DNA of 24,695 nt from Pelargonium nanum (GCA_036897485.1 JAYMTF010001274.1:1-24695), one strand, 5' to 3'; positions 9,204-20,744 are shown, counted from the stretch's first letter. Translations and numbers: made by a program. Notes: generated by a model not told the origin, from the letters alone.

Positions 9204-11515
9204 TCAAGAAATAGGCTTCAATACATACATCTTACATGTATGAGGACTCAAAGTAACTGTCAAGTTTGATTTGAGTCGCTCCTTCAGTGTCACGTGCTGC
9301 GAATACATAACAAACATATCATAAGGTTCCTCATTAGCACAAGCGCCGGTAAGTAAATATCATACGCAATCAATGTGTGTGGTTATGATACAAAAAATTT
9401 ACCTCCCAAAGGTCTCTTGCTTTGACAGTACTGTGGCTAGCAATGCCAATATCATCCCAATGAGCTGTGATATGAGATATCCTCGGGGTCCGGTTGAGTA
9501 GTAGTAGGGCTACTCTATATCCCGTGAGAGGTCCCGCCCAAATCTGTTTCAACAAATTTACAAATCACATAATCAAGGAAAGTTTGGTCTCGACCATAAT
9601 GACTCGTCTCAGAAAATGGGAAATCGGGAAATTTACCTCAAGATCACCTTCGCTCCTAACCTTTCTAGCTTGAACACCGAGTTTGTCTATAAGAAAACAC
9701 GAGGCCAACATTCAAATAACAGTTGATGACTTGATGTCGTGATCATGCACGCCACGAAGAGAGAAGGGAAATTTGGATAGCATACCTTGGTTAACAGCAA
9801 TGACCTCCTTGTTGGAAATGATATCTAATGTTTCTTTTGTCATGTCCCTCACATCACAACCAAGAAGAAGAGGAGCCTGTGGAAAATGCCATATCAGCAT
9901 AAATACCAAACACTATATCAATTTCTAGGTAACTGATAATACCTTGGAAATGGCCCATAGGCTGAAGTGAACAATATATTCATCTTTTGTCATGCCTCCA
10001 TTTCCAATTTCAAGCATATCTGGATCTGTTCACATACAAAACCATACCATACATCTCTTAAAAAACACAAACAATTTCTGCACAAGTATATTTTTCTGAA
10101 ATGTCAATGATGATCCTAGTATCCTACCATTCCAACCACCGGGCCTTGCATGCTCAGCATAAATTTCATTCATGTCGGCTCTAGTGACCATACTGCAAGA
10201 GATTCAGTTTTAGTGCAAGATAGTTTTGGATCATCGACGTGTAAATCAAAAGAAGCAGTGAACTAATCAAACCTCTCCCACGTATCAGCGATGTCATTAG
10301 TAGTTCTCCAGCTATTTCCTACCTTAGCACCCCAATGAGCCGGGTGCATGTCTCCCCTGAGAAACACACAGAAAAATCTCTCAATGTCAAAACAACGACT
10401 ACGAAGACTTCCACTACAGAAAACTAGGATTGATGGGAAATGTACCATTCACATAGTGAGAAAAAGATATCGCGTTTCGTCTTCATCAGTGCTCGGGTCA
10501 TTACAGGGTATCTATGTACACAACGAAGAAAAAGGACAGTACATATTGAAGTTAAACTCATGAAATTAGGTGCAATTTTATACATAACTTGTAATCTTTG
10601 TGTACATTTGATTATATATATTACCTAGCAGTTGGCTTTGTGCCATCATTGAAACAATTGTCGTACTTCAAATAATCAATTCCCTGAAATCGGAAGAATG
10701 TTAGTTAAAAAATAATGGTAAAGAAGAAAACTTTAATTGATCATTACCCATGAGGCAAAGGTTTTAGCATCTTGTTCTTCATGATGAAGTGAACCAGGCA
10801 TGGATCCGCTGCAAGTAAAGAATCTGCAAGATACATACACCGCGCAGATGGATTCACAAACTTATTATCGATCTACAAATTAATGTTGATTTATCAAAAA
10901 CATGATGTTGATGGTGATTTTGTTACCCAGCATCTGAGTAGATTCCGAGTTTAAGACCCTTGCTATGAACATAGTCTGCGAGAGCTTTGATGCCAGATGG
11001 AAATGTTGCATTTTTAGGAACTAGATTCCCCTGAAATTTGAAGCTTCCATGTTTAACTCAAGAAACACTACCAATAATGTAAAAACTAAAACAAGAATCA
11101 ATACCACCAACTACAAAGAGTACCTTCTTGTCGCGCGATTTTTCAGCCCAACCATCATCTAAGAAAGAACAGTATTTGCAGCTTCTTGGTTAGCCATTTG
11201 GAGAAATGGTGTTGTAATCAATGACAAAATGAAAGAATGAGAAACTATTCGTAATCGTACCTATGTTAACATACTGATAACCAAGCTTAGAAAGACCAGT
11301 GCTTACAAGAGCATCAGCTGTAAAAAATATTGGAGTAAAGTTGTATCAGATTGAAATGGTTGTTTCTTAGTAACAAAAAAATTGAATCAAGTGAGCATTT
11401 TGTTACCAGTTTCTCTGATGATCTTCTCATCAATTTTGAAGTTGAAATGATTCCAACTATTCCACCTATACAAATTGGAACAAAACAAACAATATCAATA
11501 CTAATGTGTGTATTT

Positions 11516-11552
<37 letters not shown>

Positions 11553-11707
11553 TTTGATTACCCCATGGGAGGAGTCAAGGCAAGGCCATTAGCCAGAAGG
11601 TTTCTCCTGAGAGGCTTTTGTGTCATTGCTGTTGATGAAGAGCACAAATTGCATATCAACATCACAATTGCAACAAAAACCCACCTACCAAAAATCTCCA
11701 TCTTCAT
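9204..11707 (-). CDS. AGAL: Alpha-galactosidase, glycoside hydrolase family 27, secreted or vacuolar
   Basis: Hydrolyses terminal alpha-1,6-galactose from galacto-oligosaccharides, galactomannan and cell-wall side chains. 402 aa in 15 exons: 11707-11562, 11465-11407, 11317-11261, 11158-11124, 11030-10927, 10823-10748, 10683-10625, 10511-10446, 10356-10273, 10192-10128, 10025-9943, 9876-9786, 9686-9637, 9543-9403 and 9296-9204. The start [20 protein letters not shown] is a signal peptide and the first ATG after a TATA box; upstream in-frame codons include no ATG. Motifs in order are [55 protein letters not shown] with nucleophile Asp167, [27 protein letters not shown] with the acid/base Asp, [10 protein letters not shown] and a C-terminal beta domain. 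Length and motifs are normal, so it should be active. It is close to Arabidopsis AGAL1/AGAL2. Exon 8 (66 bp) and exon 4 (35 bp) are short and easily missed. Confidence 0.97.
11519..11550. repeat. (AG)16 microsatellite
   Basis: Sixteen perfect AG copies in intron 1 of the alpha-galactosidase, ending 11 bases from the exon 1 donor. On the transcribed strand it is a CT tract soon after the 5' splice site. Confidence 0.95.
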
Positions 11708-11807
11708 ATTGCTACTACAACTTCTCAGACACTCTTGAGCTGTGGACTCTTTATCAGATGCTATCAACCAAAGCACACAATACAAAAAGCCCCTGCATTT
11801 GCCTTGC

Positions 11808-11814
11808 TTATAAA
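11808..11814 (-). promoter_or_regulatory. TATA box of the alpha-galactosidase gene
   Basis: The minus strand reads TTTATAAG here, about 105 bases upstream of the ATG at 11707. The predicted transcription start is near 11780, which leaves a leader of about 70 bases with no other ATG and supports the chosen start codon. Confidence 0.6.
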
Positions 11815-13384
11815 CCTCACTTCTTCACTCTTTACTGCTTTGAATGAGAAATTCAAGGGATTTGTTTTGATTAACCTCTTCTTTTTTCATGTTTGACTGA
11901 ATATTAAAATATTTTTAAACCCAATTATAAATTTCATCTCAAATATTGTAATGTGTAATAAAAAACTCGGATCGTTATGGTGTGTACTATTTTTTTCTGT
12001 AATATGATCATATGCATTAACTACGTCTTAAACTAAAAATATTAATGTTAAAAATATACTTTTTAAAGAAAGAATAAAAAATAATTTAATTATATTATTT
12101 AATTAATGTCATGTGATTCACCAAAGCCTATAATAGTTATGATCAGGTGAAACGTAAGCATCTTCCCATTCTCCACGTAGAATTAATATATGAAAAAAAA
12201 TGTATTATGTTGTTTTAATTAGCATCTCAGTCCATAATTAACTCCATGTCAGCAAATAATAATATGAATACAACGACCTGCATCTTTTAAGACCTTAAGA
12301 CTCGGTAAGTGAGACCATGTGAATTAACCTCCAAACTTCAGATTCAATGCTCACAATTTATGCTAACTTCTTCAACTATTGTTATGATCTAATTTTTGTG
12401 ATTATAATCTACCCCATTTAATGCAAAAATAAGAGCTAATAATTAATAATAGTAATACATATTTGCTTGTGAACAATCTGCATGCATGTGTTGGACTATA
12501 TTTGCTTGTGCCAACTCAAACCAATGAGAAGATGAGTTCACATTAGAATTTCAATCATATCATCTTATTGAGTTTGTAGTAGTGGAATGATCCCGTGAAT
12601 TTAAAGTCTTATGACATGTATTTAAGTCATAAGTTAATTGACATAACTTAAGTAATTAATAAAGTAACGACATATTGTGAAAAATTTGAACCTCACGATT
12701 GTTCCATACCCACAAGCCCTTGACAAGATCCTCTCATAAAATCAAAGTCGATCACTTTTCAAGATTTAGTCATATAATATTATTAAATATAGCTCCTCAT
12801 AAGGAATATAGTGTTCTTTATACCATGGTTGTCTTGGTCATTTGATTTGATGAATTCTCTTTCGAATTTGCGCATCTATGCAATTTTTGTGACTATAAAA
12901 CGTACTTACTCCTTAAATAAAGAAACAGACTCATTTTGACATCGATCGATTGGAGGACGATCCAAGAAACCCTCTCATGCGGGCACGAGACTACCGACTA
13001 AAATGCAAAAGGCTCATCAAAGTACATGTACTTAGTAAAATATGGCCTTGGGATCCATCCTTTCAACGATGGGTTGACCTTGGGTGTCTCAACCTCAACT
13101 ATATATATAAATGCCGACCGCAGAACGTGGTTCGGTTCGGTTGACGAGCCCGTAAGGAATCTGAATTGTGAATCATCGATCAACCATAACCAAACATATG
13201 ATATATATGGCATCGTGCCCTTTTATTTACATCAAAATGCATCACACAACAATTAACATATGTTGGTGACCACAATCCTCTGGATCCATCCATGGTTGGT
13301 TGCAAACATATATAATATTAGCGCAATAAACGTTATAAAAACAAAAGAAGAAGAAGAAGATGGCATATATTTTGCATATATATA
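11815..13384. other. Spacer between pyruvate kinase and alpha-galactosidase
   Basis: Very AT-rich from 11880 to 12900 and probably mostly alpha-galactosidase upstream sequence. The right end (about 13200-13384) is the pyruvate kinase 3'UTR. A stretch near 12300-12360 faintly resembles a tRNA-derived SINE, and an imperfect inverted repeat lies at 12582-12708; neither is convincing. Short frames around 12950-13256 show no protein family signal. I see no gene. Confidence 0.55.
13222..13227 (-). terminator. Polyadenylation signal candidate, pyruvate kinase
   Basis: Minus-strand AATAAA, in the context GTAAATAAAAGG, about 160 bases downstream of the pyruvate kinase stop codon. Confidence 0.55.
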
Positions 13385-16054
13385 TTATTTGACTATGCAG
13401 ATTTTGATGACTGAAGCTGCTCCGATCCGATGAAGTGCCACAACAGCATCTCCTGGTTTGCACAACCCTTTCTCTGTCGCTGACTTTAGTGCACCTTCCA
13501 AAATCACCTCCGTCGACTCTCCGTCCGTTGCCTTGGCCGATCCTTCGCCCAGTAACGGAATCAACCCCCTGTGTATCAAACTATGCCTCGCCGGCGTCGC
13601 ATCGCTGCAGCTCCAATCAAAATTCTCCGTTGTCACAACTGGCACTACCACTGACAGGATGGGAACAGCCGGCCTGTACTTGGCCACCAGCTTGGCCGTA
13701 GTGCCTCCGCGAGTCAGCACCACAATGAGCTTAGCTCGGGCCTTGTTCGCTGTCCGGACAGCTGAGGATGCCAGACTCTCTAACGGGCTCATTGGAAGTG
13801 GAGTTGACCTTATCATCTCCTTAAAGATAGCTCCGTAATCCAGGGAAGACTCTGCTTCGATGCAGATTCGAGCCATGATCTTTACAGCAATCTCGGGGTA
13901 TGCCCCAGCTGCACTCTCGCCACTGAGCATCACACAGTCAGTGCCATCCAGGACAGCGTTGGCTACATCAGTGGCTTCAGCACGTGTCGGCCTAGGAGAC
14001 TTGATCATGGATTCAAGCATCTGAGTGGCAGTGACCACAGGTTTGCCTGCTAGATTACACTTGTATATCATCAGTTTCTGTGCCAGGAAGATCTTCTCAA
14101 CTGGAATCTCCATCCCAAGATCACCGCGAGCAACCATAAATGCGTCAGTTTCGCGTAAGATCTCATCAAAGTTTATGACTCCCTCCTGGTTCTCAACCTT
14201 AAGAAACAATGCACAGCAACAAAGAGAATGCAGAAAAAAGTTAAACTTTAAATGCTCAGATAAATCTCAAGGTCAGAGCCAACACAATACCAGTTTGGTG
14301 CATAGTTTCACATCAAATGACTGGAGAAACACAGACATATGTTTACATGATCAATATGACAATATGTATACCACTAATCAAAATGTCAAATCCGTAAAAG
14401 AAAATAAAAACTTTGTTACGAGCAGAGGACACCTGAAGGCTACAAAAACCATAAAGATCATGCAAGCAGACATGAATTTTTGGCATGAGATCCATGTGTA
14501 TTATGATAAACACCCACTGATATATTTCTTTTCTCATTTTTTGGCTGAAACACACATAGTGACTCCTAAGTAGTTTGCATAGTGAATCGAATTTTGGAGG
14601 GTACAAAAACCGTGCATGCATAAACATGTTAACTCACTGCCTCGAAGCATGGAATTGTAGACATTGAAGGGAAACATACCTTTGACATAAGCTTTATATT
14701 CTTAGCATGGGCTCCAAGAACGTTACGGACATTAACAAGATCTGAACCCTTTCGCACAAATGAAAGAGCAATAATATCAATATTGTTTGGAACACCCCAT
14801 TGCAAGATGTCTTCCTTATCCTTCTCTGTCAGTGTAGGAAGATCTACAACAACTCCAGGAAGATTGACATTTTTCCTCTCACCAAGCATTGCTGTGTTCT
14901 CGCAACGGCATCTAACTGTTCCCGCCGTGGCATCACAAGACAAAACAGAGAGGGAGATAGTTCCGTCAGCACACAAGATCACGTTTCCAGGCTTTACGTC
15001 AACAGCTAGCTTTTTGTAACTCATGGCGATCATCCCTTCAGAGCCCTTGATGTCGTAATCAGTTGTGACTGTGATTTCCTCACCTTCCTTCAGTTGAATA
15101 GGTTTTCCATCTTTAAGGAAACCTGTTCGAATCTCAGGCCCCTGCAATGACAAAATGCAAATGCAAATCGGAAAAGTTGAAAACATATCACTCATAACTG
15201 AAAGCCTAAAAACATATTTGATACCAGAAACTCAGATTCCTCTGTATTTTTTAGTACAAATATTATTGGATGTGTTAAAGTAATAAACCCCACTCGCACA
15301 ACACAAGCAACTTGCACCAGCACAACCACCCTATCTCTCCTACACAGCCACCCGGCCTATTTCTGTAAATCCATAATTTTTCCTCTGCCCCTTAATCATC
15401 TCATCCTCCATTTGCACCTTGATCAATTTCTATCAATAAATAGAGATGTAATGTTAAGGAGAACAGTTTTTTTCTAATAAGACTAAGAATGTGCTCGTTC
15501 CCCTCATCCGTTTGTCATCGTTTGTCAACCAAGTACGTACATGACAATTACAAACACAGGACAAACACCATGCTAGCATGTATCTTTTCCATAATTAATA
15601 GTCCAGAACATAACATTATTTCAGGCTTTATTGTCTAAGAAAATCCATACCATACGTTACCAAAGACACACAAGTCAGTGATGGCAAATTGAGGAGTTTC
15701 TTAGAACACCAACTAAATTGTAAAAATTGTTGTCTAAATGATAAATGTGATGAAACAAAAAGGAGTTGAGTTGGTATATTCATATGAATTAAGTACCTTG
15801 GTGTCGAGCATAACGGCACAGAGGGTCTGAGTGTTGTGCATGGCAGACCTGAGATTGTTGAGGGTCTCTAGATGATACTCGTGAGTACCGTGGGAGAAGT
15901 TGAAACGGGCAACATTCATGCCAGCCTTGAGAAGCTTCTCGATCATGGGGACAGATCGGGAAGCTGGACCAAGAGTGCACACAATCTTGGTCTTAGGGAC
16001 ACGCCCATCATTTGGGAGCTCCTTCATGATCCCTTCAATGTCTATGTTCGCCAT
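13385..16054 (-). CDS. Pyruvate kinase, cytosolic
   Basis: Catalyses the last step of glycolysis: phosphoenolpyruvate + ADP to pyruvate + ATP. 510 aa, three coding exons: 16054-15797, 15141-14680 and 14197-13385. KTKIVCTLGPASRSVPMIEK and NVARFNFSHGTHEYH open the TIM barrel. LDTKGPEIRTG carries Glu89, the residue that marks potassium-dependent enzymes. Catalytic Lys240 (LMSK), magnesium ligands Glu242 and Asp266 (MVARGDLGMEIPVEK), and Thr298 in TATQMLESM all align with the rabbit enzyme at the right spacing. The C-terminal domain (HRIGAASVIKICIVK) ends normally. No transit peptide precedes the barrel and length fits the plant cytosolic isoform. The B-domain lies in exon 2. The start is the first ATG, with a probable leader intron upstream. 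Neighbour genes are unrelated except that lipoyl synthase, upstream, serves pyruvate-using complexes. Confidence 0.97.
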
Positions 16055-16075
16055 TATTGAAACTAGTACTCTTTA

Positions 16076-16225
16076 CTACACAATACAAAATACATATATA
16101 TAGATCACAAATGTGAGATACATACAAATATAATCAAAACTGTAATTTATGCCATCAACGAAATCGATCAGAAATGAAAAGAGGATTCGACTAATTGCAA
16201 TGAGAAGACAGAAAATGTGACTCAC
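16076..16225 (-). other. Probable 5'UTR intron of pyruvate kinase
   Basis: On the minus strand, a strong donor (ACT|GTGAGT, intron starting at 16225) follows a CT-rich leader with a TTC repeat (about 16298-16316). An acceptor GTGTAG ending at 16076 lies 21 bases before the ATG. The enclosed 150 bases are AT-rich. Leader introns of this kind are common in highly expressed plant housekeeping genes and often raise expression. Inferred from sequence only. Confidence 0.65.
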
Positions 16226-16309
16226 AGTCACCACCGAACTGAAATGGAGAAAGCAGCGAGCAGTAATCGTAATGGAGATCACATTCACAGCACAGCAGCG
16301 AAGAAGAAG

Positions 16310-17294
16310 AAGAAGATTGAATTAATGCTGTAAATTGCAAAATTGTTGGGGGAAAGAAATTTTGTGTTTATCAAAATTTGTTTGTTGGTTGGTTCATGGT
16401 TGTGAGTTGTGAGTTGTGAGATTGAAACTGAAAAGGTCAATAGTTATGGTTTCGGTTCCTGCTGCTGCGTACGCGCGCCTACCACAAACACACTCCTCTT
16501 TCTTTCTTTTACTTTTTCTTTCTTTGTTGATTTTATCATTTTATCATGTGATGATATGAAATCTAATTTTGCAAAAATGTAATAAAGTTAAACTTCACTC
16601 TTTTTTCAAAATAAATATAATAAGTAGATGTATTTGACATGAAAGATAAAAAAAAAGTATTTGACATGTGAATTGTATAATTTGTTGGAATATGTAATGT
16701 TTTGTGCAACACTTGTTTTAGTATTAAACGTGACACATTTTGACCGATTTGAGTACTTTTTATTGTAAGAGATTTAAATACATATTCAGCGATTGTTCGT
16801 TTCAATTAAATAAAAAAAAAAGTTCACGAGTTAGTTCATAATCAATATACTCATAACATGAAGAATGTGAAACTCATTCCCATCATGATATTGAATAATA
16901 TGTAATAATATACTTTTTTGTTTACATCATTCAATAATTTTGCACTTCTCATTGTTTTGATTATTTTTCAGATACAAATTATTATTTTTTATATGGAGTC
17001 TTTAAATTTTAACTGCTTGAATGCTCTTAAGCATTTCCATTTCAATTAAGTTGACTTGAGTATGAAATAAACATACAAGAGGTAGAGAAAGGATCTCTCA
17101 GTACAATTCCATTGCTCTCATGTCAATAAATAAATAAATAAACTCACTTCTGTATAATCCTTTCACTTTTTCTGTTTGTGGCACAAGTGAGAAGAAAACA
17201 AATCCTATTAGTTAACCCCAGCACATCACAGCACAGCAAGAGCCAAACAAATAATATCAAGTAAGCCTAGGAGATTCCAAATCTTAGACAAAAA
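16310..17294. other. Spacer: pyruvate kinase promoter and lipoyl synthase 3' flank
   Basis: Close to the pyruvate kinase leader there is a CTCACAA repeat on the minus strand (about 16396-16420). A CGCG-rich patch ACGCGCGC at 16471-16478 resembles the CGCG element bound by CAMTA factors. No clear TATA box. From 16550 to 17100 the sequence is very AT-rich and holds one poly-A stub. The part next to 17294 should be the lipoyl synthase 3'UTR. No gene is seen. Confidence 0.5.
16630..16668 (+). repeat. Direct-repeat-flanked poly-A stub
   Basis: GTATTTGACATG at 16630-16641 recurs exactly at 16657-16668. The 15 bases between are AAAGAT followed by nine A. Same architecture as the stubs at 2500, 3670, 4041 and 8531. 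Confidence 0.6.
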
Positions 17295-18898
17295 TCACTG
17301 CAATGCAGCATCAGCATCACTAGCTCTTTCCCTAATCATTGTCTGAACAAATAGCTCCCCAGCTCTATATGAGGATCGGACCTGGAAGATCAATGCATCA
17401 ATATTAGTGAGGAACTTATGTTCAACTCAAACTGCACTTGCTTGCTTTCAAGACATTCGTTCATGTGTCAACACACATTATCATCGTCGTTTAAATCAAA
17501 CTGTATAGAAGAACTTACCAGGGGTCCGCTAGCCACATATCGAAATCCAATAGATTCCCCGTACTCTTTCCAGAAAGCAAACTTCTCTGGTGTAACATAC
17601 TCTTTCACAGTCAAGTGTAGTGGCGTTGGCTGCAGGTACATATCATTATCATTAGTATCCGGAAAAGTGTCAATTAAACTAGCGGTTGAAACATTTTCAG
17701 CAATGTCAAAACTGTCCTAAGTTTGATAGTGCCACGTCCAAGCAGACATAAATTACTCAAGCAGTTGAGCACATTCGCGTACCTGTAAATACTGCCCAAG
17801 AGTTAAAATGTCAACATCTATGGCCCTCAAATCAGCCATGGTTTCCTTCAACTCATCTTCAGATTCTCCTAGGCCCAGCATTATGGAAGATTTGGTTATC
17901 ATCCCCTCCTTGCTGAGCTTTGCATGCCTCAGAACTGACATACTTTGCTCATAGCTGCATTACCAAACTAAAAATGTGAACCAAACTAGAGTCCACAAAC
18001 ATCAATACTAAAAGAGGAAACCTATCTACATATGCTTCACATGGATTAAAGCCAGCCAAATGCACCAATTCCCAAACAAAACTAAGTGTAAGGCTATATT
18101 TTGAAACCAGGAAGCTGGTCGCTAGGTCTACATTCTACAAGACTTTTCTTTCCTTAGCTTCACTCCTTTAGCCATTCATCACCAAAAAAGAAGAGAGATT
18201 TAATGCCACTCGGAATTTTATTTTTTCTTTTTTTGTGAATCCATGCTACACCATCCCTTCTCGAAAATGCAAACTTAAATCTTTCAAAAGCAGTCAGAGA
18301 TTCAAAACGCATACTCACACCAGCAGAAAAAAACACATTGTTTACTAGTTTGACATGGATTTCATGCTTCAAAATGATGAAAAAAGCATTGACTGGTTCG
18401 GGACTCAATCTCATGCCAGGCAACAAGCATGTATTGTTTTGCATCAACAACAATAACAAATCTACAAGGGTAGAAAAATTACTCTACCATTCAAGTTAGA
18501 ACAAGAAGTTTGATATGCATATTAGTAAACAACCAACTTTAGGGCTGAGCCCTAAGAAACGCCCATACAGCACCAACAACAATAACAACAACCGAGCTAT
18601 TTACCAAACAAAGTTGAGGTCAACTACATTATTCCTTCAGCAAAACTCTTAGAATCTTCTACTTGTTCCCTTGTATTATCTTCAATTGAAGGTAACCTAA
18701 CTTTTGCTCGAATAACTTCATTCCTAATTTATACTTATGGCGCTACCTCAAAGAGACCTAGTCCTTCTTGTCTGGCTAGGACCACTACCCCACCTCATGA
18801 ATTCTGATCATTTCGGGTGCCCAACATTTAGTGTCATGCAACATAAATAGTCATATGGCTAACCATAAAACTTTCCCTTAAGCTTTAGAAAGATTTTT

Positions 18899-18936
<38 letters not shown>

Positions 18937-20744
18937 AAAGAGCCCTCCTCCACTTCAACCTACCCCAAGATATGCCTATACTCCAATATTCAGAGCAAAA
19001 GTGTGAAGTTAATGATTAAAATGCTAGACGTAAAGCTTATTAAAGAAAAGTTATATACAGTTACAGGAATACATCAATAAATCTTAGTTCATGAACTCAG
19101 CCACTCAAAGGAAGCAGGATAAAGAACGTCGAGGATAAGTTACTAAAATAAAATGTTAAACCATGTAACACAAGTACTTTGCTTCCACAAAAACTTTGGC
19201 TACAAATCATTGCCAAAATGAAATGAGAAAGATGATTAATCCTTTTAACTTACCCAGCACGAGGATCTCTGACAATTCGTTGGAGCCGTTTCACAGTCTC
19301 AATGTTATGAGCAAAGACATCTAGCCCTGAGTGAACCAGGGTCTCTACAGCCTTTTTGTCACCCCGAAAATCAGAGGTTAAACACTCAACCAAGATCTCA
19401 GGCTTATGTTTCTGCAAGAGAATATATTTAGACACCAATTAAGTGTCTTCGCCTCCAATCCACTCAAAAAATCTAAAAATCAAATAAATATCTCAGTGCA
19501 ATAGAAACAGAAACAAACTGACCTTCAAAGCCTTAACAGTCTGAGCAAAATGCCCACTTCCGCCATCAGGTATATCATTACGATCTACACTTGTCAGAAC
19601 AATATAATCAACACTGCCAAATTCAAAGACAAAGAATTTAATATATAAAGACAACACTCCAACATTTTAGCTTCCAAAATGCATATAACCCTGTGAAAGC
19701 TGATAAGTTAAACAATATAGAACCAAAAGTCATTGATAAACAAACTTATTAGCATCATCGTGTCCCAAATGCTTGTGCTTGTTCCTAGACAGATTTTTTT
19801 ATATCATTAACAGTGAGATCATAGCGTCTTACTCCAAAAAAACTAGATTTTCTAAATATACATCCTATTACATATAAGAATTGCAATTCCACTCATTGGG
19901 AGTTTATGTTTCTTATTACTGTAAGCTGAATCGGTGTAAAAAACATGAAATTTCATATTAGTTGGACTGCAGTTTCATTTTATTTATCGCAGATGATGAT
20001 TTACAGAATACTAGTTTTACTTAATAAGATAGCCTACAAAGTTTCCCCAACATTCAGGAAAAGATTGTACAGTAATAAAGAGAAAACAGAAGGAGAAAAT
20101 TGAATTGGATGATGATGGTGATGATTATTTGAAGAATATTTGAAGTAGTTTCTAAAACATACCCCCAGCTTGCAATAGCCATGGCAGTGTTTTCAGGTTC
20201 CATAGGATCGGGAGGAGCAGGGTTTCTACTGGTTTTGACAGCACAGAACCTACAGCCACGAGTGCAGGTATCGCCGAGAAGCATGATTGTGGCCGTCGAA
20301 ATACCATCCCCACCTCCATTCCAACACTACACATACAAATACAAATTCAATGTTCGATCTCTGGAAAATAATAAAATTAAACAGAGCAGTAGTAAAAAGA
20401 GGAAGAGAGAAAAGAGAAACCTCTCCGATGTTGGGGCACTGGGCTTCCTCGCAAACAGTATTGAGTTTCAAACGAGATAGAGATTCCTTGACCTCCTCAA
20501 ACCTCTCCCCCTGAGGAGCTTTCTGCCTCAACCACTCCGGCTTCTTCACGTTCGGATCTCTGCCCGTGTACGGCCCCATCGTTGCTCCACCATTTGGCGG
20601 CGCCGTCACTGTAACTTTTGACGCCGACGGCGATGGCGATGCTCCCACAGATTGGCATCGAATTCGTGAGGATTGTGAAGGGTAGTAACCGAATTTGGGG
20701 AAAGGGATTGAGATTGTGGGTTTTGCAACGGATTGTTGATACAT
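17295..20744 (-). CDS. LIP1P: Lipoyl synthase, plastidial (radical SAM)
   Basis: Inserts two sulfurs into octanoyl groups on E2 subunits, giving lipoate for plastid pyruvate dehydrogenase. 368 aa, 7 exons: 20744-20421, 20326-20163, 19613-19523, 19411-19254, 17954-17783, 17629-17519 and 17381-17295. The auxiliary cluster motif is Cys98, Cys103, Cys109 ([17 protein letters not shown]). The radical SAM cluster motif CTRGCRFC is Cys129, Cys133, Cys136. The C-terminal RSSY signature is at 342-345. Other family blocks are [34 protein letters not shown] and SIMLGLGES. Residues 1-50 are Ser/Pro/basic-rich, like the Arabidopsis plastid isoform's transit peptide and unlike the mitochondrial isoform. 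The first ATG of the open frame is at 20744, 24 codons in; the earlier in-frame start-like codon is TTG. Intron 4 is 1.3 kb and contains a LINE fragment. Confidence 0.97.
18571..18966 (-). mobile_element. Degenerate LINE fragment (3' end of a reverse-transcriptase element)
   Basis: Translating the minus strand by eye in several frames gives decayed pieces of the region after the LINE reverse transcriptase: [10 protein letters not shown] near 18966-18935, then KLKGKFYG, then FMLHDTKCW in place of the usual LLYGAECW, then RNEVIRAKV. The fragment ends in a GTTGTTGTTATTGTTGTTG-like tail (18571-18592), typical of this plant LINE group. Stops and frame breaks are numerous, so it is long dead. It lies in intron 4 of lipoyl synthase in the same orientation. 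The 5' limit is uncertain. Confidence 0.7.
18904..18932. repeat. (AT)n microsatellite inside the LINE fragment
   Basis: About 14 AT copies. They separate the [10 protein letters not shown] and KLKGKFYG pieces of the LINE, so the tract probably expanded after insertion. Confidence 0.9.

Noticed and set aside
11705..11785. N-terminal extension of the alpha-galactosidase up to 11785
   Set aside because: The upstream codon is TTG, not ATG, and lies at the predicted transcription start. The ATG at 11707 directly opens a normal signal peptide.
12295..12365. SINE-like wording (CTCGGTAAGTGAGACC ... CAGATTCAATGCTC)
   Set aside because: The box A and box B matches are too degenerate, and there is no tail or target duplication.
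12582..12708. Possible MITE with inverted ends (GTGGAATGATCCCGTGAA and rc of CTCACGATTGTTCCAT) and an internal ACTTAAG palindrome
   Set aside because: The inverted ends match only over the first five bases and then at scattered positions, and no target duplication was found.
12950..13256. Overlapping 60-76 codon frames on both strands near a TATATATATAAA motif
   Set aside because: No recognisable protein or splice structure. The region overlaps the expected pyruvate kinase 3'UTR, and the TATA-like string is simple AT repeat.
13458..14573. Long plus-strand reading frames (126 and 182 codons) across pyruvate kinase
   Set aside because: They are antisense shadows of pyruvate kinase exon 3 and run on into its intron. 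The sense strand encodes a complete enzyme with all catalytic residues.
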